Shown here: one piece after another, positions 1 to 8,007 of the stretch
Layout of the letters: each line of letters opens with the position of its first letter
Numbering within the stretch: the first letter of the stretch is position 1
Source: Sphingobacterium sp. lm-10
GTDB lineage: Bacteria > Bacteroidota > Bacteroidia > Sphingobacteriales > Sphingobacteriaceae
DNA length: 64,000 bases
Direction of reading: 5' to 3'
Assembly: GCF_023554555.1 (NCBI RefSeq)
Contig: NZ_JAMJWC010000001.1
Location: forward strand, 868,001 to 932,000
Notes under the pieces: model-generated
Database searches by the model: none
What the model was told of the DNA's origin: nothing
What the model saw: the letters and a program-made list of their open reading frames with translations, nothing else
Program-made: the position numbers and the translations under genes

Positions 1-227
1 CGCACCCGTATTATTTCGTCAGAGAAAATCTTGACCTCTACTTTCGCCTTCCCATCTGTAAAATAAAAGGAATGTCCTTCTTTGGTATAGCCTGTTACCA
101 GACCCAGATATTTTTTTTCGATTTTTGGGAGATCAAGCACCGGGTTGTTGACGTGATGAATTTCGTCTTGTAATTCAACTGGGCCTGTCTCTTCAAATTT
201 ATCGTCTTTAGACGTCATGTCTGCCAT
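1..227 (-). CDS. Probable glycoside hydrolase family 31 protein, N-terminal fragment
   Basis: Reverse-strand gene cut by the window edge; only the first 75 codons are present, starting at the ATG whose complement lies at 225-227. The visible part is an acidic N-terminus (MADMTSKDDKFEE) followed by a segment of alternating strands ending in EVKIFSDEIIRVR. A short 'x-x-IIRVR' strand after a beta-rich start is typical of the N-terminal galactose-mutarotase-like domain of Bacteroidota GH31 alpha-glucosidases/xylosidases. No signal peptide is visible, suggesting a cytoplasmic enzyme, which is compatible with maltodextrin metabolism elsewhere in the window. The catalytic (beta/alpha)8 domain lies outside, so the family call rests on a short stretch and is tentative. 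Confidence 0.5.
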   Translation of the reverse strand, partial: MADMTSKDDKFEETGPVELQDEIHHVNNPVLDLPKIEKKYLGLVTGYTKEGHSFYFTDGKAKVEVKIFSDEIIRV

Positions 228-563
228 AGTTTAACGTTGCAAATTTTCGAATTACTGCTTTAAATTACGACTTATTTATAAAAATGACACTATAGAACCC
301 GATACAAATAGAAAAAGTTACCGCAGTTGATATTCCGGTGAATTTTAACCGAAAAATACATGCTGTTTACCGATATACAAAGTGCATTAGCCTATTGCTT
401 ATAGATGATCGCTGCCAAAAACAATAGGTTTATGTAAATAATTAAAATTATTAATCAAACCCCTATTCTTATGCACGTATTAGCTCACCACCTTACCCAA
501 ATGATTGCAGATTATGCTGATGCTATTGCATTCTTCTTTATCGGAAACTAAATCGGCAAGCTG
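228..563. other. Gene-free interval between GH31 start and S24 repressor end
   Basis: About 336 bases hold the upstream region of the reverse-strand gene ending at 227 and the downstream region of the reverse-strand repressor gene. The DNA is AT-rich. A forward reading frame begins at 505 but runs antisense through the repressor gene and is not supported. I see no convincing terminator hairpin or RNA gene here. Confidence 0.5.
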
Positions 564-1337
564 CTATTTCTTATCTGCCACGGCATTGATGGTTTTCTGC
601 ATTTGTGCCATCATAGAACTTAAGGCTTCTAGTGAAGGCTCTGGATTTGGTTCTGGCAGTTCCATACTGATAAATGCTTTTGCTTTCCAGACTTCTAAAA
701 CGTCTGCAGATTCTACCCAATACGGTTCATAGGACTTATTATCCGACACCAGTCGCAAACCCTTATCTTCTTTGAACTTTTGTCCGATCCGTTTGTAGAC
801 AATCCCATCTGATTTAGAAACGATTACATAAGTTTGCCCGACTTTAATATCGGACCAGTTTTCTACATATTCCGCAATAATAATGCTGCCTGTTGGTAAA
901 GGTAACATGGAATCTCCCTTTATCTCAAATGCGCGATAGGTGCCTTGATTGAACATGGGTAATGAAAATCGGGGTAGCTCCCGTACATATTCCGGATCGC
1001 CGTACCCATTCATGTATCCCGCGCTTGCTTTTACCGGAACCAGTTCTATATTTTCGTTCTGATCCTGATCTACCGTGATGCTCAGAACACGTAAATTGGA
1101 AGCATGGCCACGTGCGGCAGGCCTCCACTTCTCGTCAATGACCTGATCAATTAATTCATCCATCGTAAGCTCAAAGAAGTCGGCTATTTTTTTTAGCAAT
1201 TCATACTTAGGCTCTGCGCGATCTTCCTCATATGCTCCTACTGAAGCTCTTTTGATCGTTAATGCATCGGCAAACTGCTGCTGAGTAAGGCCTTTCTTCT
1301 TGCGGAGGTATTTTAGATTAGAAGATATATTAGACAT
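564..1337 (-). CDS. XRE-family repressor with self-cleaving S24 peptidase domain (CI/LexA-like)
   Basis: A 257-residue transcriptional repressor. Residues 1-66 form a lambda-repressor-like helix-turn-helix domain (LRKKKGLTQQQFADAL). Residues about 95-235 form an S24/LexA-like serine peptidase domain. The parts needed for autoproteolysis are visible: an Ala-Gly cleavage site at A106-G107, the nucleophile S143 in KGDSM and the general base K182 in VYKR. Proteins of this build bind operators as dimers and inactivate themselves when RecA-ssDNA filaments accumulate, so DNA-damage induction is the expected switch. The C-terminal 25 residues are a Pro/Glu-rich then Met/Gln-rich tail outside the fold. 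It is divergent from the gene at 1405, with repeats in the 67-base gap that could be its operator. It may be a LexA-like host regulator or a domesticated phage repressor; I see no phage structural genes. Confidence 0.85.
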   Translation of the reverse strand: MSNISSNLKYLRKKKGLTQQQFADALTIKRASVGAYEEDRAEPKYELLKKIADFFELTMDELIDQVIDEKWRPAARGHASNLRVLSITVDQDQNENIELVPVKASAGYMNGYGDPEYVRELPRFSLPMFNQGTYRAFEIKGDSMLPLPTGSIIIAEYVENWSDIKVGQTYVIVSKSDGIVYKRIGQKFKEDKGLRLVSDNKSYEPYWVESADVLEVWKAKAFISMELPEPNPEPSLEALSSMMAQMQKTINAVADKK

Positions 1338-1340
1338 TTT

Positions 1341-1404
1341 TCTTAGTAAATTTTTGAAAGACTAAATTTATTAGTAATATTGTGCCAATAAAATTAGTAA
1401 TAAT
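1341..1404. promoter_or_regulatory. Divergent promoter/operator with TTAGTAA repeats
   Basis: The gap between the S24 repressor and the forward gene carries three direct copies of TTAGTAA (1343-1349, 1371-1377, 1394-1400). The second copy extends leftward into a dyad, ACTAA-N5-TTAGT, at 1361-1375. A forward promoter-like pair, TTTG (1353-1356) and TAATATTG (1375-1382, one mismatch to TAnnTTTG), is separated by 18 bases and overlapped by the repeats. Such placement suits autoregulation by the divergent repressor. This is inference from sequence only. Confidence 0.45.
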
Positions 1405-1773
1405 ATGATGGACTACCAAATCGGCACACATCTATTATCAAACAAAAACGGCGATATGTATAAAATAGTGATCCTCACGGATAGCAACAGAAGATATTTG
1501 GAAGTATTGATTACGAACAACCTTTCGGATGTGTTACAACATATGAGTGTTTTGCAGCAAACACAAATGAATATCACGACGCAATTAACACGAGTGGTAT
1601 ATGAAGAAACTTATGCGACGGAGAATTGTGCTATGGATCGTTTGAAGGAGCTATACGCCTATACACGCATGCAAAGGGAGCGTTTAGTGAGACGCCAAAA
1701 CCCAAACTGGTTGAACTTGCATCCGGTAAAGCCTATGTGTTCTATGTATAACTCCACGCACTATGCAAGCTAG
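1405..1773 (+). CDS. Small protein with degenerate GIY-YIG-like domain
   Basis: A 122-residue cytoplasmic protein. Residues about 18-46 (YKIVILTDSNRRYLEVLITN followed by NL) and 63-105 (a YEET motif, then RLKELYAYTRM and NPNWLNL) follow the pattern of small URI-type GIY-YIG nucleases, which read YVYILTN...LYIGVTNDL...YYE...REKQLK...NPEWxDL. The catalytic features are missing: the YIG tyrosine position is Glu, the glycine is Leu, and the usual arginines after TNDL and the metal-binding Glu are not retained. It is therefore more likely a nucleic-acid-binding or structural relative than an active nuclease. Its divergence from a damage-type S24 repressor suggests co-regulation. The family assignment is by eye and moderate; the alternative is an unrelated lineage-specific small protein. 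Confidence 0.55.
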   Translation: MMDYQIGTHLLSNKNGDMYKIVILTDSNRRYLEVLITNNLSDVLQHMSVLQQTQMNITTQLTRVVYEETYATENCAMDRLKELYAYTRMQRERLVRRQNPNWLNLHPVKPMCSMYNSTHYAS

Positions 1774-1785
1774 TAACGTGGAGTT
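1750..1785. terminator. Hairpin between convergent genes
   Basis: AACTCCACG (1750-1758) pairs perfectly with CGTGGAGTT (1777-1785) around an 18-base loop. The stem spans the stop codon of the forward gene (1771-1773) and lies before the stop of the reverse gene at 1821. There is no long T run, so termination is plausible but not certain. Confidence 0.4.
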
Positions 1786-1820
1786 GGATTTGCGATGAAG
1801 ATATTGGAGATCGCTAGGCC

Positions 1821-3398
1821 TTAGTGTGTAATTTCTACAGATTTGGTGGCACGATGCTCCTGACCAAACATATCGACAGCACGTACCTCTATTTGATGCA
1901 TACCTACCGATAATTTAGGATATCTTACTTTCCAGAGATGTGTAGAAGGAACGGCATCTGACGGGCGGCGGCCTTCTTTTATAGTTTCTTTTGCATGATC
2001 ATACTTTAGTGTTTCAAAAGCATAATCTGGATCAGCTTCTTCAGCATATTCCATGTCTTTCCATTGACCACCGTCTACGCGATATTGTACCGTATCCTTT
2101 TCTGTACCTACAAAGAAATTAGCATACAAATTGTGTCGCCTTACATATTTCTCTGACATGATTTCCGCACCAGTTAACGAAATTTGATATTCTTTCGGTT
2201 TGCCGGCAACTTTGTAATCAAACGCGTAGGTGTTATCGTCAATATGCAAGGTTACGTATCCTTTTGGCGTACCATCGCGCATAGTAGAAACGGGTACTCC
2301 CTGTTCATTCATTTCTCCCGAATACCAATCGCCCGACGTTGTGCCCACATTGTACTCATGATGAGGCTTTTCTCTATTCCACCCATCCTCTTTGTTAAAA
2401 TAGACCTGTGTTTGGAAATGCGTGTGTGCAGAAAGTGAAAGCGTATTCGGAAATGGAGCTAATAAATCCATTAATCGCTGGCGATCTGCTGATCGGAAAT
2501 GTGAAGATGATTTATCATTCAAAAACAGTGGAATATGATAGGCGATCACAATCAATTTTTCTTTGGGTACCAATTTCAGATCATTAGCCAAAAAAGTCAA
2601 TTGATCTTCCCGAAAGCCGCCTGTATAACCTTTACCCGTTTCTGGGTTAGGGTAAATAATATTATCCAGAATGATGAAGTGCGCATTTCCATAATTAAAC
2701 GAGAAATTGGCTGGTCCGAAATTCTTCTCAAAAGTCTCGTCGGACAGAGAGTCTACTGTCACATCATAATTCATGTCGTGGTTACCCATTACATTGAACC
2801 AGGGTAAGTTTAACGCAGCTACCGCAGATTGATAATCGGGATGCAAACTCAGGTCATCTCCCACTAGATCCCCTAAACTTAAACCAAACGCGATGTGGTC
2901 TTTTGCTTTAATATCTTGTATAATTCCTTGCTTAAAATAAGCCACTTCCTCTTCGGTATAGGTTTGAGGATCGCCAAATACAAATAGGTTGAATCGCTTA
3001 GACTCATCCTGCTGGTGTAGTGCAAAATCAAGCGACTTGGGAAGCTTTCCGGTTGGAGAAGAACCCGCATACTTCAACGCTTCTGGTGAGCCCTTTGGCT
3101 TATGTATATAGTAAAATTGGTGCAGATTATTGCTGTCCAGCGGAAAAGTATATCCACTAGGTTTGATCACAAAGATAACATTGTCATCACCTACAGGCAA
3201 CGTATACTCTCCATTGCTATTGGTAGTTACCACCTCCTGGCCGTTGCTTACGGCAACGTTTGGCAATCGGATTTCTCCTTTATCGATCTTACCATTATGA
3301 TTCTTATCATCGTATACCACGCCCGATATATTATCTTGTGCAAACGCAGTTAATGATAGGCATAATCCAACACTCAGAAGCAGATTAGAAATAGTCAT
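1821..3398 (-). CDS. Secreted calcineurin-like metallophosphoesterase
   Basis: A 525-residue exported protein. Signal peptide is residues 1-20 (cleavage near AFA-QD). Residues 22-128 form a beta-sandwich with an EF-hand-like loop, D31-N33-N35-K37-D39-E42, suggesting a bound calcium (MetallophosN-like). The metallophosphoesterase core follows: FGDPQ (D143, with Gln where the His of DxH is usual), GDLVGD (D177), GNHD (N206/H207) and SAHTH. The last 120 residues are a beta-rich C-terminal domain (MetallophosC-like). This three-domain build is common in Bacteroidota and dockerin-like calcium loops are frequent in such N-terminal domains. The substrate is unknown; a phosphomono- or diester in the periplasm or outside is likely. 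It stands upstream of no obvious operon partner on its strand. Confidence 0.85.
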   Translation of the reverse strand: MTISNLLLSVGLCLSLTAFAQDNISGVVYDDKNHNGKIDKGEIRLPNVAVSNGQEVVTTNSNGEYTLPVGDDNVIFVIKPSGYTFPLDSNNLHQFYYIHKPKGSPEALKYAGSSPTGKLPKSLDFALHQQDESKRFNLFVFGDPQTYTEEEVAYFKQGIIQDIKAKDHIAFGLSLGDLVGDDLSLHPDYQSAVAALNLPWFNVMGNHDMNYDVTVDSLSDETFEKNFGPANFSFNYGNAHFIILDNIIYPNPETGKGYTGGFREDQLTFLANDLKLVPKEKLIVIAYHIPLFLNDKSSSHFRSADRQRLMDLLAPFPNTLSLSAHTHFQTQVYFNKEDGWNREKPHHEYNVGTTSGDWYSGEMNEQGVPVSTMRDGTPKGYVTLHIDDNTYAFDYKVAGKPKEYQISLTGAEIMSEKYVRRHNLYANFFVGTEKDTVQYRVDGGQWKDMEYAEEADPDYAFETLKYDHAKETIKEGRRPSDAVPSTHLWKVRYPKLSVGMHQIEVRAVDMFGQEHRATKSVEITH

Positions 3399-3522
3399 TT
3401 TGAAATAGATTGTTTGTCTGCAAAATTAACAGTTACACGATGCGCTCCTGACTCGAGCTTGTTATCAAATTATAATCAAACTGTGAAAGCGGTGTTAGGC
3501 TGCTTCGTTATTAGCACCAAAA

Positions 3523-6261
3523 TTATTTTGGCAATCGCTGTAATCGCATATTCAGTGTCAGCATAAAATACCGTCCAAGCCGATTGTTGCGCGATTCGAA
3601 AATGTCGTTGCCAACATATTCGGTGACCACACCTACATTTTTGTTCTGGTCTAGCAAATCAAAACATTCTAATCGTAATAGCGCCATCTTGTTCTTCCAG
3701 AACGAGTATTCCAGATAAGTATTGATGATCGTTGGGCTCACGTCGGTGATATCCTGTACATATCCGCGAAAGAACTTTTGGGACATTTCGGCTCCTAACA
3801 TAAAACGGTTGCTTACATAACCTCGCCCACCTAAACTGAACAACGCAGAATGAGCGGCAATTCTCTGGCGTATGGGCAATTCAAAATTTGCCTGATTTAA
3901 AAAATAATTTGCATTAAACACGGATTCGAAGTATTCGTCCCAACTATAGCGTAGCTGTAGATTTTGCGCAAACAAGTACTGGCGAGTCAGACTCCGCTCC
4001 GTATTGACAAATACGATATTATTAAAATAATCGATATTTCCCGACGTTTCCAGATTGAATTTGTCATTGAAGACTGGTGTATTAAAAGCATAATAGCCCT
4101 TTAGCTCGTAATAGCCACTTGTATTGGTAAAGGTTGTCTCTTGTATGGTTTCGTCGGAGTTGGCCGTCTTGGAGGCTACAATCTTATTACTTGTAAAATT
4201 ATAGGCAAAATTCAGCTCAAGATATTGGCCTTTACTCATGATAGATTTACGGAGAATCGTAGATAAGCGATTAACGAACTCCGCCCGAAGCAATGGATTT
4301 CCAACCACAATAAGACGGGAATTTGTGTTGTCTCGGATGGGCGCAATGTGCAGAAAGTTAGGTTGATTATTACGTCCGTTGTAGGTGAATTGCCAGTCCA
4401 GCTCATCGTTAAAGCGATAGCGGATCACTGTAGACGGAATTAGATTAATATTATTATACCGGTATTGTAACGTATCATTAGCGACGGCTCCCGCAAGACG
4501 TAAAGGTTGTACTGCAAAGCCAATATTAGCTCGAAAACGCTTATTGGGCTCATACTGGTACAACAATCCTGTACGATTGCTCGTGAAAAGGTACTCGTAC
4601 CTTAGCCCAAGTGAATCGATAAATGGAGCATCTTCTTCTCCAGGCATGCGCACACGGCGGGACATTTCGATATTAGTAAGATCATACTCATGAGAAATTT
4701 CTAACAAGCTGTGGTTATAGAATGGCTCCACATAGGATAAAGCGGCGCGTACCGATTTAGTCCCGTCATATTGATTGACTAATTGCGCCTGATTAAAACG
4801 ACTTATCATCGGTCGGCCACTGGTTGTATCAAAAATGACATACCGTTCCGATACATCCTCTACCTTATCCAGTCGATTGTACCCTATCTGAAGATCACCT
4901 ACTAACTTCCGTTTAGGATGTTGAAAATGTTTGGAATACAACGTGTTTAACTGATAATTGGGCTGATAAACTGTAGACGAATCCTTGTAGTCACCATCAT
5001 TTCTTAGTCGAAAATTTCTCAATAAAGTTTTTCGTTCATTGCTTCGCACAAATCGATTCAAGGTGACTACTGGAGTAATTTTTAGCAGATCGTTGTTCTT
5101 GAAACGTGAGTTCATCTCCAGATTGATTTTATGAGTTCGATCATCAGTAGTGGAGATAAAATCATCGGCTTTTGTGATTTGATAGCCCGAATAAGTAGAG
5201 CGAAGTAAGGAATTGCCCGTTGTTTCATTTTTACGTTGTGTATACGCATAGCTTCCCGTCAGGGTGCTTCGCTCTCCAATACCATCCGAAAAATTAACAC
5301 CAAAAGAATTGATGGTGTTAAGGCCATCAGCCTGATCTGCATAATCTCCGATATCTGAAAGATTAGGCGCCCTGCCTCCCGCACCATCTGGAGAACCGAA
5401 GGTAAAAAGACTGGTATTGGTATTATTTGCAGATCCTATAATAGATACTTCCTGACCACGATCAAACTTATTCAGCCCTATACTACCCAGATAGCGATCA
5501 TTAGTACCTCCGCCAGCAGTAGCTTGGCCAAACATTATTTTTTTGCGATCTTCATGCAGGATAATATTGATGATCTTTTCTGGCTCTGTATTTTTAATTC
5601 CTTTTACTTCTGCCATATCTCCATAATGGTCAATGACTTCGATCTGTTTGATATAATCGGCAGGCAAGTTTCTGGTAGCGGTCAATACATCTCCACCAAA
5701 GAATTTTTTACCATCAACCTGTACAGAAGTAATAACTTGCCCATTGTAAAAGGTGGTACCATCCCGCAACACATTAAATCCAGGCAGAGAGCTTCGTAAA
5801 ACATCCTCCAATAATGACTGCTTCAAATAGGAAAATCCAGACATATTGAATATCGTAGTATCTCCTTTATGCACAATTGGAACTGTACGGAGAACATGTA
5901 CCGGATCTATACTGGATACACCGGATAATAAAACTACCGGTGATAATATCAATGGATTGGGATCGTGGTCATATAACGTTAAAAAGGCAGATTGCCGTTC
6001 TTTGCCCAACATAGAATAGGTGAGTTTTGCGGCCGTACCTACGACTCCGCGAAAACGGTATATACCTTGATTGTTGGTTACGGTATAGAGTGTATCTCTG
6101 TCGGTTTGTAAGAAAACATTAACACCTTTTAATCCAATTTCTAAGGAGTCCATGACCGTTCCGGTCAATACTTTACCGCGCACTTGTGCTTGGCCCTGGC
6201 TAGCAAGGCCTAACAAAAGAAGTAATAGGTATATTCCAGAGATTAATTGTCTAATAGACAC
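3523..6261 (-). CDS. Outer-membrane beta-barrel protein with carboxypeptidase-like regulatory domain
   Basis: A 912-residue outer-membrane protein. The GTG at 6261 is chosen because a good signal peptide follows at once (hydrophobic LLLLLLGLA, cleavage near GQA-Q). Residues about 30-115 form a CarboxypepD_reg/CNA-B-like sandwich (DSLEIGLKGVNVFLQ). About 125-240 resemble a TonB plug-like domain (VLRDGTTFYNGQVITSVQVD, FFGGDVLTATRNLPADYI). The rest is a long run of amphipathic strands ending in LTLNMRLQRLPK, as in OMP_b-brl_3 family proteins. No classical SusC features are seen, so it is probably an orphan TonB-dependent-receptor relative with unknown ligand. It is preceded by a bidirectional terminator and ends 124 bases from the phosphoesterase start, so co-transcription with it is possible. 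Confidence 0.8.
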   Translation of the reverse strand: MSIRQLISGIYLLLLLLGLASQGQAQVRGKVLTGTVMDSLEIGLKGVNVFLQTDRDTLYTVTNNQGIYRFRGVVGTAAKLTYSMLGKERQSAFLTLYDHDPNPLILSPVVLLSGVSSIDPVHVLRTVPIVHKGDTTIFNMSGFSYLKQSLLEDVLRSSLPGFNVLRDGTTFYNGQVITSVQVDGKKFFGGDVLTATRNLPADYIKQIEVIDHYGDMAEVKGIKNTEPEKIINIILHEDRKKIMFGQATAGGGTNDRYLGSIGLNKFDRGQEVSIIGSANNTNTSLFTFGSPDGAGGRAPNLSDIGDYADQADGLNTINSFGVNFSDGIGERSTLTGSYAYTQRKNETTGNSLLRSTYSGYQITKADDFISTTDDRTHKINLEMNSRFKNNDLLKITPVVTLNRFVRSNERKTLLRNFRLRNDGDYKDSSTVYQPNYQLNTLYSKHFQHPKRKLVGDLQIGYNRLDKVEDVSERYVIFDTTSGRPMISRFNQAQLVNQYDGTKSVRAALSYVEPFYNHSLLEISHEYDLTNIEMSRRVRMPGEEDAPFIDSLGLRYEYLFTSNRTGLLYQYEPNKRFRANIGFAVQPLRLAGAVANDTLQYRYNNINLIPSTVIRYRFNDELDWQFTYNGRNNQPNFLHIAPIRDNTNSRLIVVGNPLLRAEFVNRLSTILRKSIMSKGQYLELNFAYNFTSNKIVASKTANSDETIQETTFTNTSGYYELKGYYAFNTPVFNDKFNLETSGNIDYFNNIVFVNTERSLTRQYLFAQNLQLRYSWDEYFESVFNANYFLNQANFELPIRQRIAAHSALFSLGGRGYVSNRFMLGAEMSQKFFRGYVQDITDVSPTIINTYLEYSFWKNKMALLRLECFDLLDQNKNVGVVTEYVGNDIFESRNNRLGRYFMLTLNMRLQRLPK

Positions 6262-6358
6262 ACGTTCGAACTAAGAAGACAGTGATCAAATAATACGTTA
6301 ACTGATAAATGTAAGTTAACATTATAACGCTATAACTTGAAATTATTGTACAAAAAAA

Positions 6359-6389
6359 GGGTTTAATATTATATTAAACCCTTTTTTTT
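6359..6389. terminator. Rho-independent terminator of ferritin
   Basis: GGGTTTAATAT (6359-6369) pairs with ATATTAAACCC (6371-6381) and is followed by eight T residues on the forward strand and preceded by a run of A residues, giving T on the reverse strand. It lies just beyond the ferritin stop codon at 6417 and before the next gene, so it should stop ferritin transcripts. Confidence 0.8.
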
Positions 6390-6416
6390 GCTATGCCTTC
6401 TAAGGCGTGTGTTGTG

Positions 6417-6944
6417 CTATGCTTCGTCAAATGTTACTTTAACCAAATGTCTGTCAATTTCCCAAAGACCGGTACCTTGTTCGCCAATCACATCGAATAA
6501 TTCTATGATACGACGTGCTACATACTCTTCCTCTACTTGCTCTTCCAAGAACCATTGTACGAAATTAAAGGTAACATAATCTTTAGACTTCATACACAAG
6601 TCTGCAATGTTGTTGAACTGCTCTGTCACAAACATTTCTTGCTCCAAAGTCTGCTCAAATACACCGCGGAAAGATTCAAAATCTGTAGGTACATTGGTGA
6701 TTTCTGGAGAAATAGCACGCCCACCACGGTCACCAACATATTTAAATAATTTAAGCATGTGAGCACGTTCTTCATCCGATTGACGAGCAAAAAAGTCTGC
6801 TGCATGATCAAAACCTTGATCGTCACACCAGCTAGACATCGCTAAGTATAATGCAGATGCATGCGCCTCCACTTTGATTTGTGCGTTTAATATGTTTTCT
6901 ATCTCTTCTGCTAAAGAAGATTTCAATTTTAATAAATCTTTCAT
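6417..6944 (-). CDS. ftnA: Ferritin (ferroxidase-type iron storage protein)
   Basis: A 175-residue non-haem ferritin that oxidises Fe(II) and stores it as a mineral inside a 24-subunit shell in the cytoplasm. Every ferroxidase ligand of E. coli FtnA is found at a constant offset of nine: E26, E59, H62, E103, E135, Q136, E138 and E139. The motif WFLEEQVEEE is diagnostic. The N-terminus MKDLLKLKSS is about nine residues longer than in E. coli, a usual Bacteroidota extension. The gene stands alone, with its own TAnnTTTG -7 element upstream and a strong terminator downstream. Iron and redox control is expected but no Fur-like box could be confirmed. Confidence 0.95.
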   Translation of the reverse strand: MKDLLKLKSSLAEEIENILNAQIKVEAHASALYLAMSSWCDDQGFDHAADFFARQSDEERAHMLKLFKYVGDRGGRAISPEITNVPTDFESFRGVFEQTLEQEMFVTEQFNNIADLCMKSKDYVTFNFVQWFLEEQVEEEYVARRIIELFDVIGEQGTGLWEIDRHLVKVTFDEA

Positions 6945-7010
6945 GTTCTTTGTTCTTTAGAAAAACTACATACACCTTAACAACAGGATGTATCTTGCTT
7001 TTGTTTGATA

Positions 7011-7018
7011 CAAAGATA
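7011..7018 (-). promoter_or_regulatory. Promoter -7 element for ferritin
   Basis: Read on the reverse strand this is TATCTTTG, an exact match to the Bacteroidota TAnnTTTG -7 element, about 65 bases before the ferritin ATG. A TTTG -33 element is not clear at the expected spacing (a T-rich run lies there). Confidence 0.5.
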
Positions 7019-7123
7019 CTATGGGACGAAGGAATTTGGTTAAAAAAAGTGCAATACGAATTCAGTCTAAATTACGATTTAGAAAGATAAGTTCTTTAGA
7101 ACCAGTATAATTATAAATGCAAC

Positions 7124-7483
7124 TTAGGCAATCACACAACCACGACGCAAACAGCGTTTTACTTCGCTATTTAGCTGAATCATAAACTTTGTACCCGCTA
7201 GTACTTCCCTAAGATTGAGGATATCTGATACGTTCAAGAGGTAGCAACGATCGGTACGAAAAGGCATTACGATCTCAAAGTCATACGAGCGTGATGATTC
7301 GGAAAGCATAGATTCAATATCTATCGTATCGATGCGTTTTTTAAATAAGAAAAGATCTGAAATTTTAAAAGCAGTAGTTGTTCCTTGAAATTCCAACCAA
7401 TAACAGTTTTGACGGCTGCACTGGTACACCACACCGTGTTCTGTATCGAACACCTTTTCCACATTTGCTAACGGACAGATCAT
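7124..7483 (-). CDS. Small uncharacterised protein with Cys-containing N-terminus
   Basis: A 119-residue soluble protein I do not recognise with certainty. The N-terminal third (MICPLANVEKVF, VVYQCSRQNCYWLEFQG) has cysteines at 3, 22 and 27 followed by paired strands and a short FKISDLFLFKKRID segment. This resembles a group of small Sphingobacteriales proteins of the DUF6686 type, with a C..C half-site and a 'W-L-x-F' strand. The middle is strand-rich (DFEIVMPFRTDRCYLLNVSDIL) and the C-terminus has another Cys pair (CLRRGC). A metal-binding role is possible but unproven. Expression looks regulated: a full promoter match and tandem operator-like repeats precede it. Confidence 0.6.
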   Translation of the reverse strand: MICPLANVEKVFDTEHGVVYQCSRQNCYWLEFQGTTTAFKISDLFLFKKRIDTIDIESMLSESSRSYDFEIVMPFRTDRCYLLNVSDILNLREVLAGTKFMIQLNSEVKRCLRRGCVIA

Positions 7484-7493
7484 AGTCTTCTAA

Positions 7494-7532
7494 TTGGAAC
7501 AAATCTAAATACTATTTGGAATAAATCCAAAT
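7494..7532 (-). promoter_or_regulatory. Consensus promoter overlapped by tandem 17-base operator-like repeats
   Basis: Reverse-strand promoter TTTG (7528-7531) -N20- TAGATTTG (7500-7507), an exact match to the Bacteroidota sigma-A consensus, giving a short leader before the ATG at 7483. On the forward strand, two direct repeats TTGGAAYAAATCYAAAT lie at 7494-7510 and 7516-7532. They are 22 bases apart (about two helical turns) and cover both promoter elements. The second copy sits in an inverted repeat, ATTTGGA-N5-TCCAAAT (7514-7532). The layout suggests a repressor site. Confidence 0.65.
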
Positions 7533-7564
7533 CGTATGATACTTTTCCAAAAAAATAATTCGAT

Positions 7565-7984
7565 CTATACCGATAGGTAATCGATATAGCAATAACCTTC
7601 TGTCTTATCCGCTACTTTTACCAAACACCAATTTTGATTGGTCAATCCTAAAATGTCGATACGATCTCCGTCCTTTAATTCGGCTAACACAGGTTGATTA
7701 ACACCTGGACCCCGTCTTACGGCTATAAATGGTTCGTCGTGAGCTGTTACTGTAGCTACTTTTAGAACTTCATCTGTTTGTACCGTGAGTTCTAATGCCA
7801 AGTCATCTGAAATATAATTCGGATCAATTCGGTTGTACAAATCCCAGGCCTTATGTTTCGCATCTACCGAAGAAGTAACACCCGAGATGTGTAATATATC
7901 ATTTTCCTCATGAATCTCCAATTGATCGACCTTTAAGGAATTTAAAAGATCAATTAGTGCAGCGTATTTAGCAGTTAATGGCAT
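7565..7984 (-). CDS. BON-like plus bacterial SH3 domain protein
   Basis: A 139-residue protein without signal peptide. Residues 1-68 look like a BON/YgaU-like alpha-beta domain (KYAALIDLLNSLKVDQLEIH, DILHISGVTSS, AWDLYNRIDPNY). Residues about 75-139 are a bacterial SH3 domain: RRGPGVNQPVLAELKDGDRI, then QNWCLVKV and the closing EGYCYIDYL. Such domains bind peptidoglycan or peptide ligands; here the lack of an export signal makes the site of action unclear. It begins 23 bases after the stop of the lipoprotein gene at 8008, so the two are probably one transcript and may act together at the envelope. Confidence 0.75.
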   Translation of the reverse strand: MPLTAKYAALIDLLNSLKVDQLEIHEENDILHISGVTSSVDAKHKAWDLYNRIDPNYISDDLALELTVQTDEVLKVATVTAHDEPFIAVRRGPGVNQPVLAELKDGDRIDILGLTNQNWCLVKVADKTEGYCYIDYLSV

Positions 7985-8007
7985 AATAGAATAATGTAAT
8001 AAAGGTA

